From Rugalucina vietnamica (Eukaryota; Mollusca; Bivalvia; Lucinida; Lucinidae): 64,000 nt of DNA. Location: positions 15,075,351-15,139,350 of the forward strand of contig OZ024878.1 in NCBI GenBank assembly GCA_964017185.1, written 5' to 3'. A program made the translations under genes and the position numbers. The notes below the pieces were generated by a model. The model had not been told where the DNA came from. It saw only the letters and a list, made by a program, of their open reading frames with translations, and made no database searches. This document shows positions 22,127 to 33,370 of the stretch, piece by piece; position 1 is the stretch's first letter; the number at the start of each line of letters is the position of its first letter.

Positions 22127-24282
22127 ACAAATTGAAGCACATCTACTATATATATAGTTTGCTTGCCATGACATCTTATGTAAATCTTAGACCTCCATCT
22201 ATCTGGGCTGTGGTGGTCTGATGGATAGCGAATGCATAATATAATAGTCTTTTTATTGTATCTGAATGTATGATTTGAATAAATCACTTTAAATTAAAAA
22301 AAAAAATTGTAACAAACATCCTCATTAAACAGGTTCAGTCCAAGAACTGTTTATCAGGAACCTCTGCGCATCAGAAATAATCTGATTGATTCATCCTAGT
22401 ACAATGTACCATCTTAGAACTAGATATAATTCTCTTTAATAGACCTGGTAGATATAGGTAAAAACAGACAGTTTCATGAAAGACACTGTTCAAAGTAGCA
22501 ACGGATTACATATCACCCCTATGAGGCTATCTATCTGATGGTGTATGCATGATATAGGTGTTGAGAACCCAATTTAACAATATAAAACAGTATATGATAA
22601 TGGTGCTTGCTGAGCATTAAGACCTTGACATGAATCGCAACCAACCTTAGACAAAATCAAAACATGGACATAAGCAAAGAGGGAAAACTGTATACACACA
22701 GTAAATAAGATTATCCCCATTTCCCTCATAAGAACTCTGGTGCATCATACATTACATACAGTATGGGAGGGTTTTCTAAAAACAAATGGATGAATGAAGC
22801 TCTTGTGTTTTTCTTCTGGAAATGATAAAAAAAAAGATTAGTGGTTGGAGTAAACATCCAAGTGCTGACACGATTCTTGCCCTGAAAGCAACCAAAATTT
22901 TACAATATATTGTATTTACAATTTTTTCCTGAGTGGACATTCAATGTACTTTTATCAAAAGGATGTACCAGTGGTTTGAGACCGAACAAATAGGCATGGT
23001 TTGAAATGGAAAACCTGATAATGTGATGACCCTTGTCATATGGAAGAAGAAAAGCATATATAAATGTCACTTTATTGCTCAGTAGCCATTTTGGATGTCA
23101 TATATTTGCCTCTCAAATTGATACGGTAGTATATACAATATTGCAATCAGACTATTTCATTTATTGGAGTTAATGTAAATTTCTCAGATATGGGTAAGAA
23201 CCCACATCATCTTAAATTAAGAAATGAACAATATGCTCTTGTTCTTTCAGATATTTTTGAAACCTATGTATAGACTTGTATATGGGCTTTTGTCTAAATC
23301 ATCCTATATACCATTATAAATGACTTTAAGCTTGGATTTATTTGTAAAAATAAGTCTCAAGCAGCACAGAAACAATAACCAAACATTTTTGATATATCAA
23401 AGTCATCTAAATCATATTGGTGAATGTAATGTAAAGAATTGTAAGTTTTGGCGGCCATCTTGGATGTTGTTCATCTTAAATATCTTATAATTGTTCATTA
23501 AACAGCATATTTGTATTGATTCCAGTGCAATAAAATCAAGCAGAGTATAGTTTGCTGACTGCATACTGTAAGGAACACAACACATGTGATTTTTAACAAC
23601 AATTTGGGAAATGCCTGAAAACATGTAAAATCTAAAATATAGGGGTGGGGTAAATAAATGTTGAATAACTTTGTAAATAATGTACAATTATGGCTTAAAT
23701 GACAAGTTTCTAGTATTACACAAACTTATTCTTTGAGGAAAGTAAAATGAAGCCAAACAAATCACTTATTTTCATGCTAAAATTATTTTTGTCTCTGGTG
23801 GGCCTCAGAAACGACCCCCAAGGCCATATAAGTTGAATTTTAAACACTAATTCGCCTTGAAATATTATCAAATTTGCATATTTTGATGCCTCACACCCTT
23901 AAGGTTTTAGAAAATCTCAAAATATTGTGAATATGATATACCTGAAATCTGTGAAATGCATATATACCCCAAAATTTGGATTTTTCACTTTGGCGGCCAT
24001 GTTGGACGCCATCTTGGATTTCTCAGCTCGCCATCACTTTTGCCAATTTATGCCGGCAGTGCCATTTACTACAGTCTCTGCTGAACATTTTGATATATGA
24101 CACGTTTTATTATACCGGATGACCGGGTACCCCCTAGAAATAGAGGCCTTTTTTGCCCATTGTCACCCTACCACTAGGGATAAGCGGGATATCTAACTGT
24201 TCAATTTTAAAGCCCTGCAAAACGTCCGGCACTGCGGGGTCATATTTGTGGTAAAATCTTTGCTAAAAGCCACCACATGAGC

Positions 24283-24556
24283 GGAGGCTGAACAATGCCC
24301 CATTTGCAATATATATAAAAAAATGTTGTAGAAATGAAAATTTTCACTGGAAAAAAATGATAGTTTTCTTAATTTGCTCAAAATATACATTGGGGTACAC
24401 GTTAGAACCGCCTCGGCAAGGTGGTTCTAACGAGTACCCACAATCTATGTTTGGAGCAAAATAAGAAAAACAGTATAACCCTGCATACCTTAGTTTCACT
24501 ATATAAAATTGGGGTTTAAGGGGGTATTCATTGCACGGAAATGTTTGCCTGATGGG
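24283..24556. mobile_element. MITE family D (ancestral site)
   Basis: It occupies the same position as the copies at 14-288 and 57240-57516. Its hairpin arms include GAACCGCCTCGGC and GTGGTTCTAACGAGTACCC. Confidence 0.7.
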
Positions 24557-24578
24557 CTGGGAGTTGTTCTGATCATAT

Positions 24579-24856
24579 CATTATGAAAACTTGCCCATGC
24601 AATATACATAGAATTTTTTCAGTTCAAAAATCGAAAATTTTCATCAGAAAATTTTAAATATTTTTCTTATTTTTGCTCAAAACATAGATTATGGGTACAT
24701 GTTAGAACAGCCTCGCCGAGGCGGTTCTAACGAGTACCCACAATCTATGTTTTGGAGCAAAAATAAGAAAAATAGGTATACCCCTGCATACCCCAGTTTT
24801 GCTAGATAAAAGTGGGGTTCAAGGGGATATACATTACACGGACATGTTTTCCTGAT
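24579..24856. mobile_element. MITE family D, module B-specific insertion
   Basis: TTATGAAAACTTGCCCATGC to GGACATGTTTTCCTGATG. Modules A and C show the empty site GATCATATGAACAAG at the corresponding position (about 315 and 57536). The centre is GAACAGCCTCGCCGAG against GCGGTTCTAACGAG. Confidence 0.8.
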
Positions 24857-25080
24857 GAACAAGTAAATGGGACTGTACATGGACAGTTTCAAATTAAACA
24901 TTAGCGATAAAAGTTATTAAAAGTTAAGATTGAAATAAAGATTATCTCCTTTATTTCTTAAAATTAGTGTAGCATGGCTGATTTTGCTTCCATAGAAACG
25001 AAATGGCACGATAAGCCATAGAACGAAATTCTTTTTACGTGTTATAAATGATTTAAAAAAATCTCTATAATTCTGTTTAG

Positions 25081-25231
25081 GCATACGAAATTAAAGGGAT
25101 CTCTCATGGCGTTTTCTGTGCGAACAACTTTAGTGAATCACACATACGGTCAAATACAAATGAACTGTTCGTGCGCTTAAATTTTTATCTGGTGGCTTTG
25201 TCGTTCGAGGCTGATTTTGCACATAAAACAA
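25081..25231 (+). CDS. Gene 1 exon 4: CUB domain, second half
   Basis: The acceptor is TTCTGTTTAG before 25081 and the donor GTAAGT is at 25232. The 151-bp exon enters in phase 0 and leaves in phase 1. It reads AYEIKG, GVFCANNFSES, SNTNELFVRL and ALSFEADFAHKT. Two codons present in genes 0 and 2, within the KGTNIS stretch, are missing but the frame is kept. Together with exon 3 it completes a CUB domain with four cysteines. The intron before it is 7.75 kb, of which 6.49 kb is the foldback element. Phase 1 at its end matches the LDLa exon. Confidence 0.85.
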
Positions 25232-25441
25232 GTAAGTGGTTTGCGGATAAGATCTAAGCACTTTCAAATAATAATATGATTCTGAATCCATCGAATAATC
25301 TGGCGTATAACACACTGGTATAGGCATACGCATTGGCTTAAGCACAAACGTATATGCTAAAGAATTTTAAAAGTATAGGCTAAAGAAGAAAATGGTGGAA
25401 AAGACTGAACACACGCAGGTAGTGGACTTTCTTATATTTTT

Positions 25442-25695
25442 TATCATCTGCCATTCTGATAACTGCTGGCAATAGCGCCACCGAACGCTCAAATTAGTCG
25501 CCTATTTCTACCTACGTTGCTGAAATTGCTTACTGCGCATGCCCTAAAACAAATATTCATTTACCATGGACGTACCCAGCCCAGCCACGAAATCTAGTTA
25601 TTTTGTATGAAATAGTGGATTTCATAAATACCGTGCGCTTTTTATCTGTTAGAGACATGCAAATGATAGATCGGACATCAACGAATTCGATTTAT

Positions 25696-25747
<52 letters not shown>

Positions 25748-26663
25748 CTGAAAGTCTCTCAGTGTGAGACCCTACCTGCATTTTAATTCAAGACCCTACC
25801 TGCATTTTAATTCAAAGCTAGTGTCTAAAGAACTAGATACAACGCAGTTGCTAAGACACAAATCTTTTGTGTCGGAAAAAAGGATCATCTTGTCGCACCA
25901 TTTGTAAAATAATGTCATTATTAAAGTAGGTTGTATGTCTATGAAATGGTAATGAGAGGTAGGATCCTCATTGCCATTCACCAAAGTGCATGATTGTCTG
26001 TCTCTAAACAGCTAAAAAAAGCGCGTGATATCTATGGCATCCATTATTTCATGCAAAATGATTAGATTTCATGGCTGGGTAAGTCGGCGGTAAATGAATG
26101 TTTGTTTCAGGGCATGCGTAGTAAGCAATTTCAGCATCGGGTGGCACACCTCTACTAAATTACTTCCAGGGTGTAAATAGTTCTTAAGAAAAATTCCGCT
26201 GGCTTCTTCAAAGGTGAGTGCCTCACTCCTGTGTGTTAATTTGTGGATGCATTTTAATTGATACATATTCTACCAATTTTAAGCTATAATACATGATATC
26301 ATGGAGGACTATATCTTCTGCGTGGAAGCGACAAAAGAGCATGGTGGCACACTGCGGTCTTCCGTTCTACTTGCTGTCTCAGGTCAGTGTATGTGTTCGT
26401 TAAATTTGTGAAAAACTCAGTCAGTCATGGTGTATGAATTTATCTCTTTTTGAAGAGCTCTTGTGCAGAATTTATCAATCTAGTGTAATCTATTAGTCAG
26501 TGAATGTTATGGAACTTTGCACAGTGTTGTGAATGATGCCTATTTTGCATTGTTTTCAAGGAGAGCCATCCACAGTGGACTGCAACCATCGTAGGTAAAT
26601 AGGTGACTAATTTGAGCTTTCGGTGGCGCTATTGCCAGTAGCAGTTCTCAGGATGGCAGACAA
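25442..26663. mobile_element. Foldback-type element (as 927-1633), interrupted
   Basis: The arms match those of 927-1633 and 58153-58896. A CA repeat with a long A run lies at about 25696-25747. The right arm is interrupted by a 449-bp insertion. Confidence 0.65.
26138..26586. mobile_element. 449-bp insertion of unknown type
   Basis: It is flanked by CATCG at 26133-26137 and 26587-26591. Modules A and C have the uninterrupted CCATCGTAGGTAAATAGG (about 1555 and 58818). No clear terminal inverted repeat or coding sequence was seen. Confidence 0.7.
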
Positions 26664-28214
26664 TGAAAATATAAGATCAACTACCTGCGTAAATGATCAT
26701 GTAGAAACGGTTCTGTCATGGTAGACACGTGCATTCTCAGTAATTCTAGATAGACAATAATTGACCCGATAAAAGTACTAACCACGTTCTGAAAAAAAAT
26801 GAATGAATGTTTATCGCAGAACATATATTTAAGATGTATCTCTTTCACCCTGTCGGTTTACCTCTGGCACAGCTTATTTACTAAAGGAATTAATGTCAAC
26901 AAAGGTAAACCTGTAAGGTGAAAGAGATAGTCCTGAATCTCACATCAGAGGTTGTAGCAAGATGACTATGTTTGATTTAATTGAATAAGAGCTAATGTTA
27001 TTTCGGACGGTTTGTTATCTTAGCCACACTATTCCTTGGTATTTTTACATTGCATGTTTGTTCTCGGCGACCACCCCGTTTGCCCGAACTCTAGCGTGCC
27101 GTGAAAATTTGCGCAGCATTACACTATGTTCCGGTGGTCACGGCAGCTACGTTTCAGATCAACTTAATCTGGGGCCAGTTGTTCAAAATTAACGATGTCG
27201 TTAGTTAACGATTTGTTAAAATTTCAAATGGCAATATTACAAATACACTGTTCTTTTTTGTTGAAAAAAAAATGTGAGAATCCTTTGCATGGCAAAGGAT
27301 TCTCACATTTTTTCAACAAAAAAGAACAGTGTATTTGCTTATGTAGTCAGCATTTACTTAACGAGTTGAGGTCTTAACAATGACGTTAAGCTAACGAAGT
27401 TTTGAGAAACTGAGCCCAGAACGGGATTTACAGTATGTAAAACAACGCAGGGGAATGGGATAAGCAAACGTATCAGGCCGTGACTCCGGGGCAAATTGTT
27501 AAAAAGTTGCCACTACAATGCCACTTAACGTGGATTCCGGGGCAAATTGTTTAAAACCTTTCCACTACAATGATCACGGCGGAAGTGAAAAACGTAGTGA
27601 GTCAATGAATTGAACGCAACAAGCAGTGACAGTACGTAACAGTACGTATAGTACATGTAGCAAAACTTTGAGACGTAGTAGCCAGTGATTAACATGCGTG
27701 CTACGGATCTTCTATATTCGGCTGCGTTTAGTATGCATTTTATCACGATCGTCTCACGTCTCATCCCATAGTAGTGTTTACACTATGTTCCCGGCGGCCA
27801 TGGCAGCCACGTTTCAGAACATCGTGTTCAAAACGGAATAAACGTGACGCAACGCAGGTGAACGGAATGAGCAAACGTATCCAACCGTTATTGCGTGGAC
27901 GCCGTAACATTTTTTATGTTATGTTTGCTCCCGTTTGCTCATTGAATGGAAATTTGACCACATCATTCGGCCTATACGTTTGTGCTTTAGCCGATGCGTT
28001 TGCCTATACCAGTGTGTAAAATGAGAGACTTTTTCGCTTTGTTGCATTCAGCCTGTCTGTATCCTCTAAATGACAAACATAAAACTCAATTGCCTTTTGC
28101 AGCATTTGGTATCAAGTCGCATTACCCCCTTGTAATGTGTATCACTGTGTTACTCGAAACAAATTGACAACATTTCACACCCTTCTAAATCCACACAGCG
28201 GCTGATTTCGACAC
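26664..28214. repeat. Intron sequence with a ~660-bp-spaced direct repeat
   Basis: CACTATGTTCC..CGGCAGC..ACGTTTCAGA occurs near 27121 and 27780, and AACGCAGG..AATG..GCAAACGTATC near 27445 and 27852. A family B MITE has inserted inside the first copy. No exon was recognised. Confidence 0.6.
27172..27417. mobile_element. Family B MITE, inverted copy
   Basis: The termini are GGGCCAGTTGTTCAAAA and TTTTGAGAAACTGAGCCC, around the same hairpin GTGAGAATCCTTTGCA/GCAAAGGATTCTCAC. It is in the opposite orientation to the copy at 18439. The target duplication is not clear here. Confidence 0.8.
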
Positions 28215-28350
28215 ACAGATTGTACATTTCCTCTTCTACTTAATATATCCAAAATTTCAAACATCTAGCGTTCTTCTGTGTACGTACAGGCTGGTTTGTG
28301 TCAGACCTTGTCGAAAATCCCGAAGACCGGGTTTTCCGCGTCGCGCCTCA
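28215..28350 (+). mobile_element. Family C MITE fragment ending at the LDLa acceptor
   Basis: It aligns with 32310-32445: TCCTCTTCTACTTAAT, CCAAAATTTCAAAC, GGTTTGTGTCAGACC, CCCGAAGACCGG and the terminal GCGTCGCGCCTCA. The element's last base is at 28350, eight bases before the exon start, with only TTTTTCAG between. The palindromic half is missing. Confidence 0.75.
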
Positions 28351-28358
28351 TTTTTCAG

Positions 28359-28469
28359 ACTGCAATATGGACGAGTTTCTTTGCGATGATGGTAGCTGTA
28401 TCCCTGACCATTATAGATGTGATGGAACATTTGCTGACTGTGACGGTGGCGAAGACGAGAAAGACTGTG
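28359..28469 (+). CDS. Gene 1 exon 5: LDL-receptor class A domain
   Basis: The acceptor TTTTTCAG ends at 28358; the donor is GTAGGC at 28470. The exon is 111 bp, phase 1 to phase 1. It encodes one complete LDLa repeat of about 37 residues with six cysteines: [37 protein letters not shown]. The acidic DGGEDE cluster is the usual calcium-binding site. The entry phase joins exon 4 in frame. LDLa modules bind ligands in receptors and secreted proteins. The exon is enclosed by transposons: a family C end eight bases upstream and a family D MITE starting five bases after the donor begins. No equivalent exon was seen for gene 0 in the window, and gene 2 runs out of window before one appears. Confidence 0.85.
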
Positions 28470-28474
28470 GTAGG

Positions 28475-28673
28475 CATCAGGAAAACATGTCCGTGAAATG
28501 TGTACCCCCTTGAACCCCACTTTTATATAGTAAAACTGGGGTATGCAGGGGTATACCTATTTTTCTTATTTTTGCTCCAAAACTAAGAAAAATATCAAAT
28601 TTTTACTGATGAAATTTTCAATTTTTACAGGTGAAAAAAATCTCTGTATATTGCATGGGCAGGTTCTCGTAAT
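28475..28673. mobile_element. MITE family D directly after the LDLa donor
   Basis: It starts CATCAGGAAAACATGTCCG and ends CATGGGCAGGTTCTCGTAAT. The palindromic centre is largely lost. Confidence 0.75.
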
Positions 28674-28697
28674 TAGTGGCGAGGCGGTAGGCATAAT

Positions 28698-28924
28698 TGA
28701 GCCGTGTCACGAGAAGCCCTGTCTTCTGGCATTCCGATAAGGTAAGACACTAACCAGCCTGTACAGTCTCAGGAAAAGGCTAGAAGCCTGAAATTTCGAA
28801 TGAAAGAAAAAGAGGTATTTATTTGTCCATGAAGCGAAAACGAAGACGCTGATCAGCTGTGTAGCTACTGCACAGCTGATCTGCGTCTTCGTTTTCGTAT
28901 ACTCAAAAATCATGACGTGGCTCA
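28698..28924. mobile_element. Family C MITE with long hairpin
   Basis: The termini are TGAGCCGTGTCACGAGAA and CATGACGTGGCTCA. The centre is a near-perfect hairpin, CGAAAACGAAGACGCTGATC against GATCTGCGTCTTCGTTTTCG (about 28839-28898). Related copies are at 32210, 40490, 49170 and 56115. Confidence 0.8.
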
Positions 28925-30784
28925 TATTGTTATGGTAGTAAAATGTCAGAAATAATATCATTAAATCATATCAATGATACCAATACAAAGTTGATAACAT
29001 TAAATGTTAGTTCAATATTCTAAAAACACATGGATAAACGAAATGAATGTTAATGTTCAATAATGATCAGAAACCCGTCTAATTAGAACCAAACTCCCGC
29101 CAAAAAGATACAAAGAGATCGAAACGGACAACCAGGCGGAAAATTTAATCAGTTTATTTTGTAAATATTGACATAATTTAATATGAGTGATAAGCCCAAG
29201 CAAAACTTCCAAGACTTTACAGTTAAATCATGTTATCAAGTTATGAAATTATAAATACATTTACAATAGACGTTGTCCAGTGAATGTTTGGTCAAGATAT
29301 GCACTTTTGTTTTTATATCTTAGTGTCAGAACATGTCCGTGATAAATTTACCCCGGCATACACCACTTTTATATAGTGGGGTACACAGGGGTATAACTAT
29401 TTTTCTTATTTTTGATCAAAAACATAGATTGTGGATATTCTTACGTGTACCCACATTCTATGTTTCGAGCAAAAATATGAAAAAAGAATCTTTTTTTATT
29501 TTCGTTGAAAATTTTCAGTTTTTTCAACAGTAAAAATCTCTGTATATTGCATGGGCATGTTTTCCTAATGATATGTTTACTTACGTTATTCGTTTGGATA
29601 CATGTCCGTGAAATATTTATCCCCTCATACCCCACGTCAAGTAGCACATTAGACAGAGCTATCAGGTACAATTTCAGGTCTTTCGGCAATGGATTATCTG
29701 ATTGGTCAGGATTTCAAAGACCCATTGGAACCATATCCAATTTTATCAAAGCAGGGCAGTTAGTCAGGAATGTGGCAAGTCATTAAGATCAGATATGCTG
29801 GCTGTTTTATAGCCATGCTTCCCTGAATAGTTACCTTAGAATACCTAACATTTCAGTTTGGAAAAGTTTTACATTGGATGTGTTGTTAAAATGCAAACAG
29901 CAACACGTCTTGAGATAACCTGTACTTATAATAAAATAAAATAATACTAAAACAAAGAAAAAATTACATTTTAGATCAAGGAAAATGGAGTAGTCTCAAG
30001 GAAAATATTGCTAACAACAGAGAAAACGCAGAACGGTTCAGAAAGCAGTTTTGTGCCTCTTATGCAGGATATTTGGAAAATATGACGGAGAGAAAATAAT
30101 AATTGTTTCATGAGAAAACCTGCTGTTTGCATGTGTGACAATAAAAGACATAGGTCAGCTGTGCTGCAGACTGATCAGTGTCTTTGTCTTTCACTGTTGC
30201 CTAGATAGTATATCATATTTTTAGTCTCTAAAATTCCATTAAACTGAAGACAGATTTAACTTTAACCATTCCTTTAACTGAAGACAGATTTTCTTGTCAG
30301 TGTGCACATTTACAAGAAAACTTGTGCATTAATATGCATGGGCTGAGCAGAAACCACTCCGTTCAACAATAGACTCTAGTTATAATTTTTTACTTCAGAA
30401 TATGAATACATTACATGTATATGCTGTATGAGATATACATCTATACAGGCAGCAAATATGAACCGATGAACCGATTGATCAGATTGATAAACAGGTTATC
30501 TCGAGACATGTTTTTTTTCAATAGTGCATACATGTCTTTATGACTTTACAAGACAGATTCTGGTAGTAGTAGACAGGTTAAAATTAATTACTGTTGTGGC
30601 AAATGGTGATAAAACTCTCAGCAGGGCCGGCAATTTGATGTAATACTGGGGGCTAATGATCCTGGAGAAACAGTAAACCTTTGATCCCTTTATCCAATGA
30701 AAGGCCATGGAAATTTGGTTGGCCGAACTACCAGAAATCTATACCCCATAGAGGTACTTGGAAGCTCTGTCTGATAAGCTCTTG
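28925..30784. other. Intergenic or intron sequence without identified gene
   Basis: Apart from the family D MITE at 29326-29578 nothing was recognised. 29600-29640 carries a short family D end (ACATGTCCGTGAAATATT). Confidence 0.5.
29326..29578. mobile_element. MITE family D copy
   Basis: TCAGAACATGTCCGTGATAA to GGGCATGTTTTCCTAATG, with ACATAGATTGTGG and CCACATTCTATGT inner arms. Confidence 0.75.
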
Positions 30785-30955
30785 CCCACGTTTATATAGT
30801 AAAACTGGGGTATATCTAGTATACAGGGGTATACCTATTTTTCTGACTTTTGATCCAAAACATATTTAAAATAGCAACGTACATTTTTCTAATAAAACTT
30901 TTCAATTTGTACTACTAGAAAAAATCTGTATATTACATTGACATGTTTTCATAAT
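30785..30955. mobile_element. MITE family D, right part
   Basis: CACGTTTATATAGTAAAACTGG to ACATTGACATGTTTTCATAATG. The left terminus and hairpin centre are missing. A family C end fragment (TGAGCCGAGTAGCGAGAAAA with GACCGGTC-like continuation) lies just downstream at 31079-31150. Confidence 0.6.
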
Positions 30956-31150
30956 GTTTCAACTTTTCACAGCACCAGGAGGCGATATATTGTCAACAGA
31001 AGGTACAACAGCGAGCAGCGGCAACCGACTACCAGTGGAAAACTTATGGATCAGTGGCCTTATGCTATTTATGATTATATGAGCCGAGTAGCGAGAAAAC
31101 CGGTCTTCGGAGTTTCCGACCAGGTCCGACACAAAACGATCTGTACAGTA

Positions 31151-31910
31151 GCATAAGCAGGCTAGATGCTTTAATTTTTTATAGCCTCAACCCTTCAATG
31201 TACTATTTCTATAGCTATAACTAATGTGGAAAAGGCCCATATAGATATCCATCCGAGAAAAAAAGAAGACCGGTTTTAAAAGATTGTTTATTCGTCAATA
31301 TGATTATTTAAGGATGTAAAGCTGTAGACATACAAAAAGTAAATCGATTGTTTTGTCAACTGGGACACTTAAAAGTTTGAAAGTTACTAACGTTTCAAAT
31401 TAAAAAGAATGCTTAGAGGCCATGGGTAGTGATTCGGTCGGCGGTCATCAATCTGCGGTCTTTGCAAGCCTTAGGCATATTCGTCCCCAATTATTTCGAT
31501 ACAAATTGTTATTTCGGTTTCTAATATATAAACGACATGCTTAAGACATGATTTCTATCATTGATTATGCCTGTAGTGCCTGTCTGTTCTTCATAATAAT
31601 AATAGTTCATCGCGGTTTGTATTTAGCGCTACACTGCCGTGGTCACCGTTCAATAGTGTTTTTTTTTTTTTTTGTTTATGATAACCTCGAAGTTACGAAT
31701 GAAGCCGAGATTCTCTTTCTCTTTCTAGTAATCAAGGGCGGAAAAATGATTCGGTATCAATTAAGCATGGCACTGGTTCCTATTCCGAATATATTTACAT
31801 ATAACATAAACCTGATAACGGGAAACCAGCCGATAATGGCAACTATTTTTAGATTATTATTTATAGACCATAAATCTCAATAATGACACGAGTAATGCCG
31901 TTAAAAGTCT
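31151..31910. other. Sequence without identified feature
   Basis: AT-rich sequence with a T run at 31660-31673. No domain, splice-bounded exon or repeat family was recognised. Confidence 0.4.
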
Positions 31911-31917
31911 ATCGGCC

Positions 31918-31985
31918 CCATTATCTCAGTGTGTTAAGCATCGGTCTTCTAATCAGACTCTTACAGGTTCGAATCTCGCCGCGTA
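31918..31985 (+). tRNA. Degenerate tRNA-Arg(UCU)-like sequence
   Basis: TATCTCAGTGTGTTAAGC resembles a D arm with box A. CTTCTAA fits an anticodon loop with TCT, and GGTTCGAATCTC is box B. The anticodon and T stems are only partly paired and no acceptor stem is evident, so it is more likely a pseudo-tRNA or SINE head than an expressed tRNA. A long T/C tract follows directly. Confidence 0.35.
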
Positions 31986-32009
31986 TCCGCTATTCATTTT
32001 TTTTATATA

Positions 32010-32034
32010 TTTCATTTTCTTTTTCTTTTTTTTT

Positions 32035-32085
<51 letters not shown>

Positions 32086-32086
32086 G
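32010..32086 (+). repeat. Poly-T tract
   Basis: About 75 bp of T with sparse C, ending in TTTTTGTTATC. It could be a replication-slippage tract following the tRNA-like sequence. Confidence 0.85.
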
Positions 32087-32209
32087 TTATCATAATAAAT
32101 TTCTTTTCTTTCTTCATTCGTTTTTATTCTACCTTTTTATGGAGTCTATTTAGCAGTACGCTAAAGAAAGTTGTATAGTACTGGCGATAACTGGTAGGCC
32201 CAGAACAAA

Positions 32210-32445
32210 TGAGCAGCGTCATAAGAAAGCGGATTTTTGCCTATGCGAAAACAAAGGCGCAGATCAGCTTCGCAGTAACTGCGAAGCTGATCAGCGCCTT
32301 TGTTTTCGCTACACGGATAGTACACTTTCTCTTCTTATTAAATCCGAAATTTCAAGCTTCTATGCTGCTTCTGGGACTGTACATGTCGGTTTGTGTCAGA
32401 CCTGGTCGGAAACCCCGAAGACCGGTTTTCTCGCGTCGCGGCTCA
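32210..32445. mobile_element. Family C MITE, intact
   Basis: The termini are TGAGCAGCGTCATAAGAAA and TTTTCTCGCGTCGCGGCTCA. The perfect central hairpin is CGAAAACAAAGGCGCAGATC (32247) against GATCAGCGCCTTTGTTTTCG, arms of ~30 bases with a 3-base loop near CTGCGAAG. Confidence 0.85.
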
Positions 32446-33060
32446 AATATTGAATTTTGAAATGATGTATAACCGTATCTTCAATGGCAAAAAAGATAAA
32501 TGTATTACATAGGTGTAAATTATGTAAAGTGTATGTTGAGATATCTGATGATTTTCACAAGTGATTGATATCAGCCGATATTTTAACTGTAAATTTCTGA
32601 TAACTTCTGACGTTTCCATTCACTTGACGTCATTAAAAAGTGTTTCACGTCAGAAATTTTAACGCCTTTAACTCAGTTATTTAAGAAATAACATAAAGTA
32701 TTGGTGTTCATGTTCTTGAATTTTTTATTTAGAACGTAAGGAAGAGTGTACCAAAAATATTTGTGTTTTCAATATTTTTTTGTTTTGCATTTTCACCACC
32801 TGCCTCTTCAATGGGAAAATGTACAAAATCAACACACTCGATTAAATATATTTGGTATTCCATTCAAAAAAGTAAAATATCCTCTAAGTATATACCCATA
32901 CCCATACATACACGTCAATCTTTAAAAGTCAGTCGCACATTAACGTACAAGACAAACGCGACCCTGGCGTATGAAAAAATCTCAACACGCTGAATAAGAA
33001 AATTTGCTTCTTAAACTTTATTTACCTATAGTATAGGACTTACGGCTTATCAATTACTAG
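32446..33060. other. Sequence without identified feature
   Basis: No exon or repeat was recognised. Confidence 0.4.
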
Positions 33061-33061
33061 A

Positions 33062-33370
33062 ATCTAGTAAAACCACAACATGGAAGTATGGAGAAATCTC
33101 CGACCACTTTTGCAACCTCTTGGCGTGATTTGTTTGTTTGAATTGATGCTTTACCTCCAAGTCAACAGCTAAGGTCATGTTGGGATGTTGCCTCCATTTT
33201 ACAGGACTTTTACCCAAAATGAGGATGTCATCACATCCAACAAGTGCTTGAAATATAACTATCCAACTAAGACCCAAAAGGCTTATACGAATGGATGGTT
33301 TGACTTGAAATGTTTCCTCGACAAGCGCGGTTAACCAGTAATCAGACGGTCAGTCAGCAGTGTATTTAGC
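33062..33370 (-). repeat. Dispersed repeat, inverted partner of 42780-43150
   Basis: The minus strand shares the order CTGACTGACCGTCTGATTAC, GGTTAACCGC, TTGGATGTGATGACATCC, CATGACCTTAGCTGTTGA and CATCAATTCAAACAAACAAA with the plus strand at 42770-43050. The spacing suggests a dispersed repeat present in two orientations. Confidence 0.65.

Larger units (their letters stand above)
17684..24173. mobile_element. 6.49-kb foldback element in the CUB intron
   Basis: The ends are TGGTAGGGTGACAAT (17684) and ATTGTCACCCTACCA (24159-24173), flanked by CTA at 17681-17683 and 24174-24176. Gene 2 has the uninterrupted site ACCCAGGCTAGGGATAAGC at 57112-57130. Most of the element is one giant inverted repeat of ~3-kb arms. 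Mirrored segments include 17700-18340 against 23400-24160, 18780-19080 against 23100-23400, 19400-19760 against 22480-22870, and 20840-21090 against 22200-22380. The open frame at 17966-18319 (+) is echoed by 23412-23687 (-) for this reason. No transposase was recognised. Insertions within one arm have their empty site in the other. Confidence 0.88.
24281..26663 (+). repeat. Module B, diverged copy of modules A and C
   Basis: It follows the order of modules A and C from GCGGAGGCTGA to GGATGGCAGA. It holds the gene 1 CUB-b exon and carries its own insertions: a second family D MITE at 24579-24856 and a 449-bp insertion at 26138-26586. It is clearly more diverged than A is from C. Confidence 0.85.

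Noticed and set aside
31883..32095. Open frame with a long Phe/Ser tail
   Set aside because: It is translated poly-T sequence.
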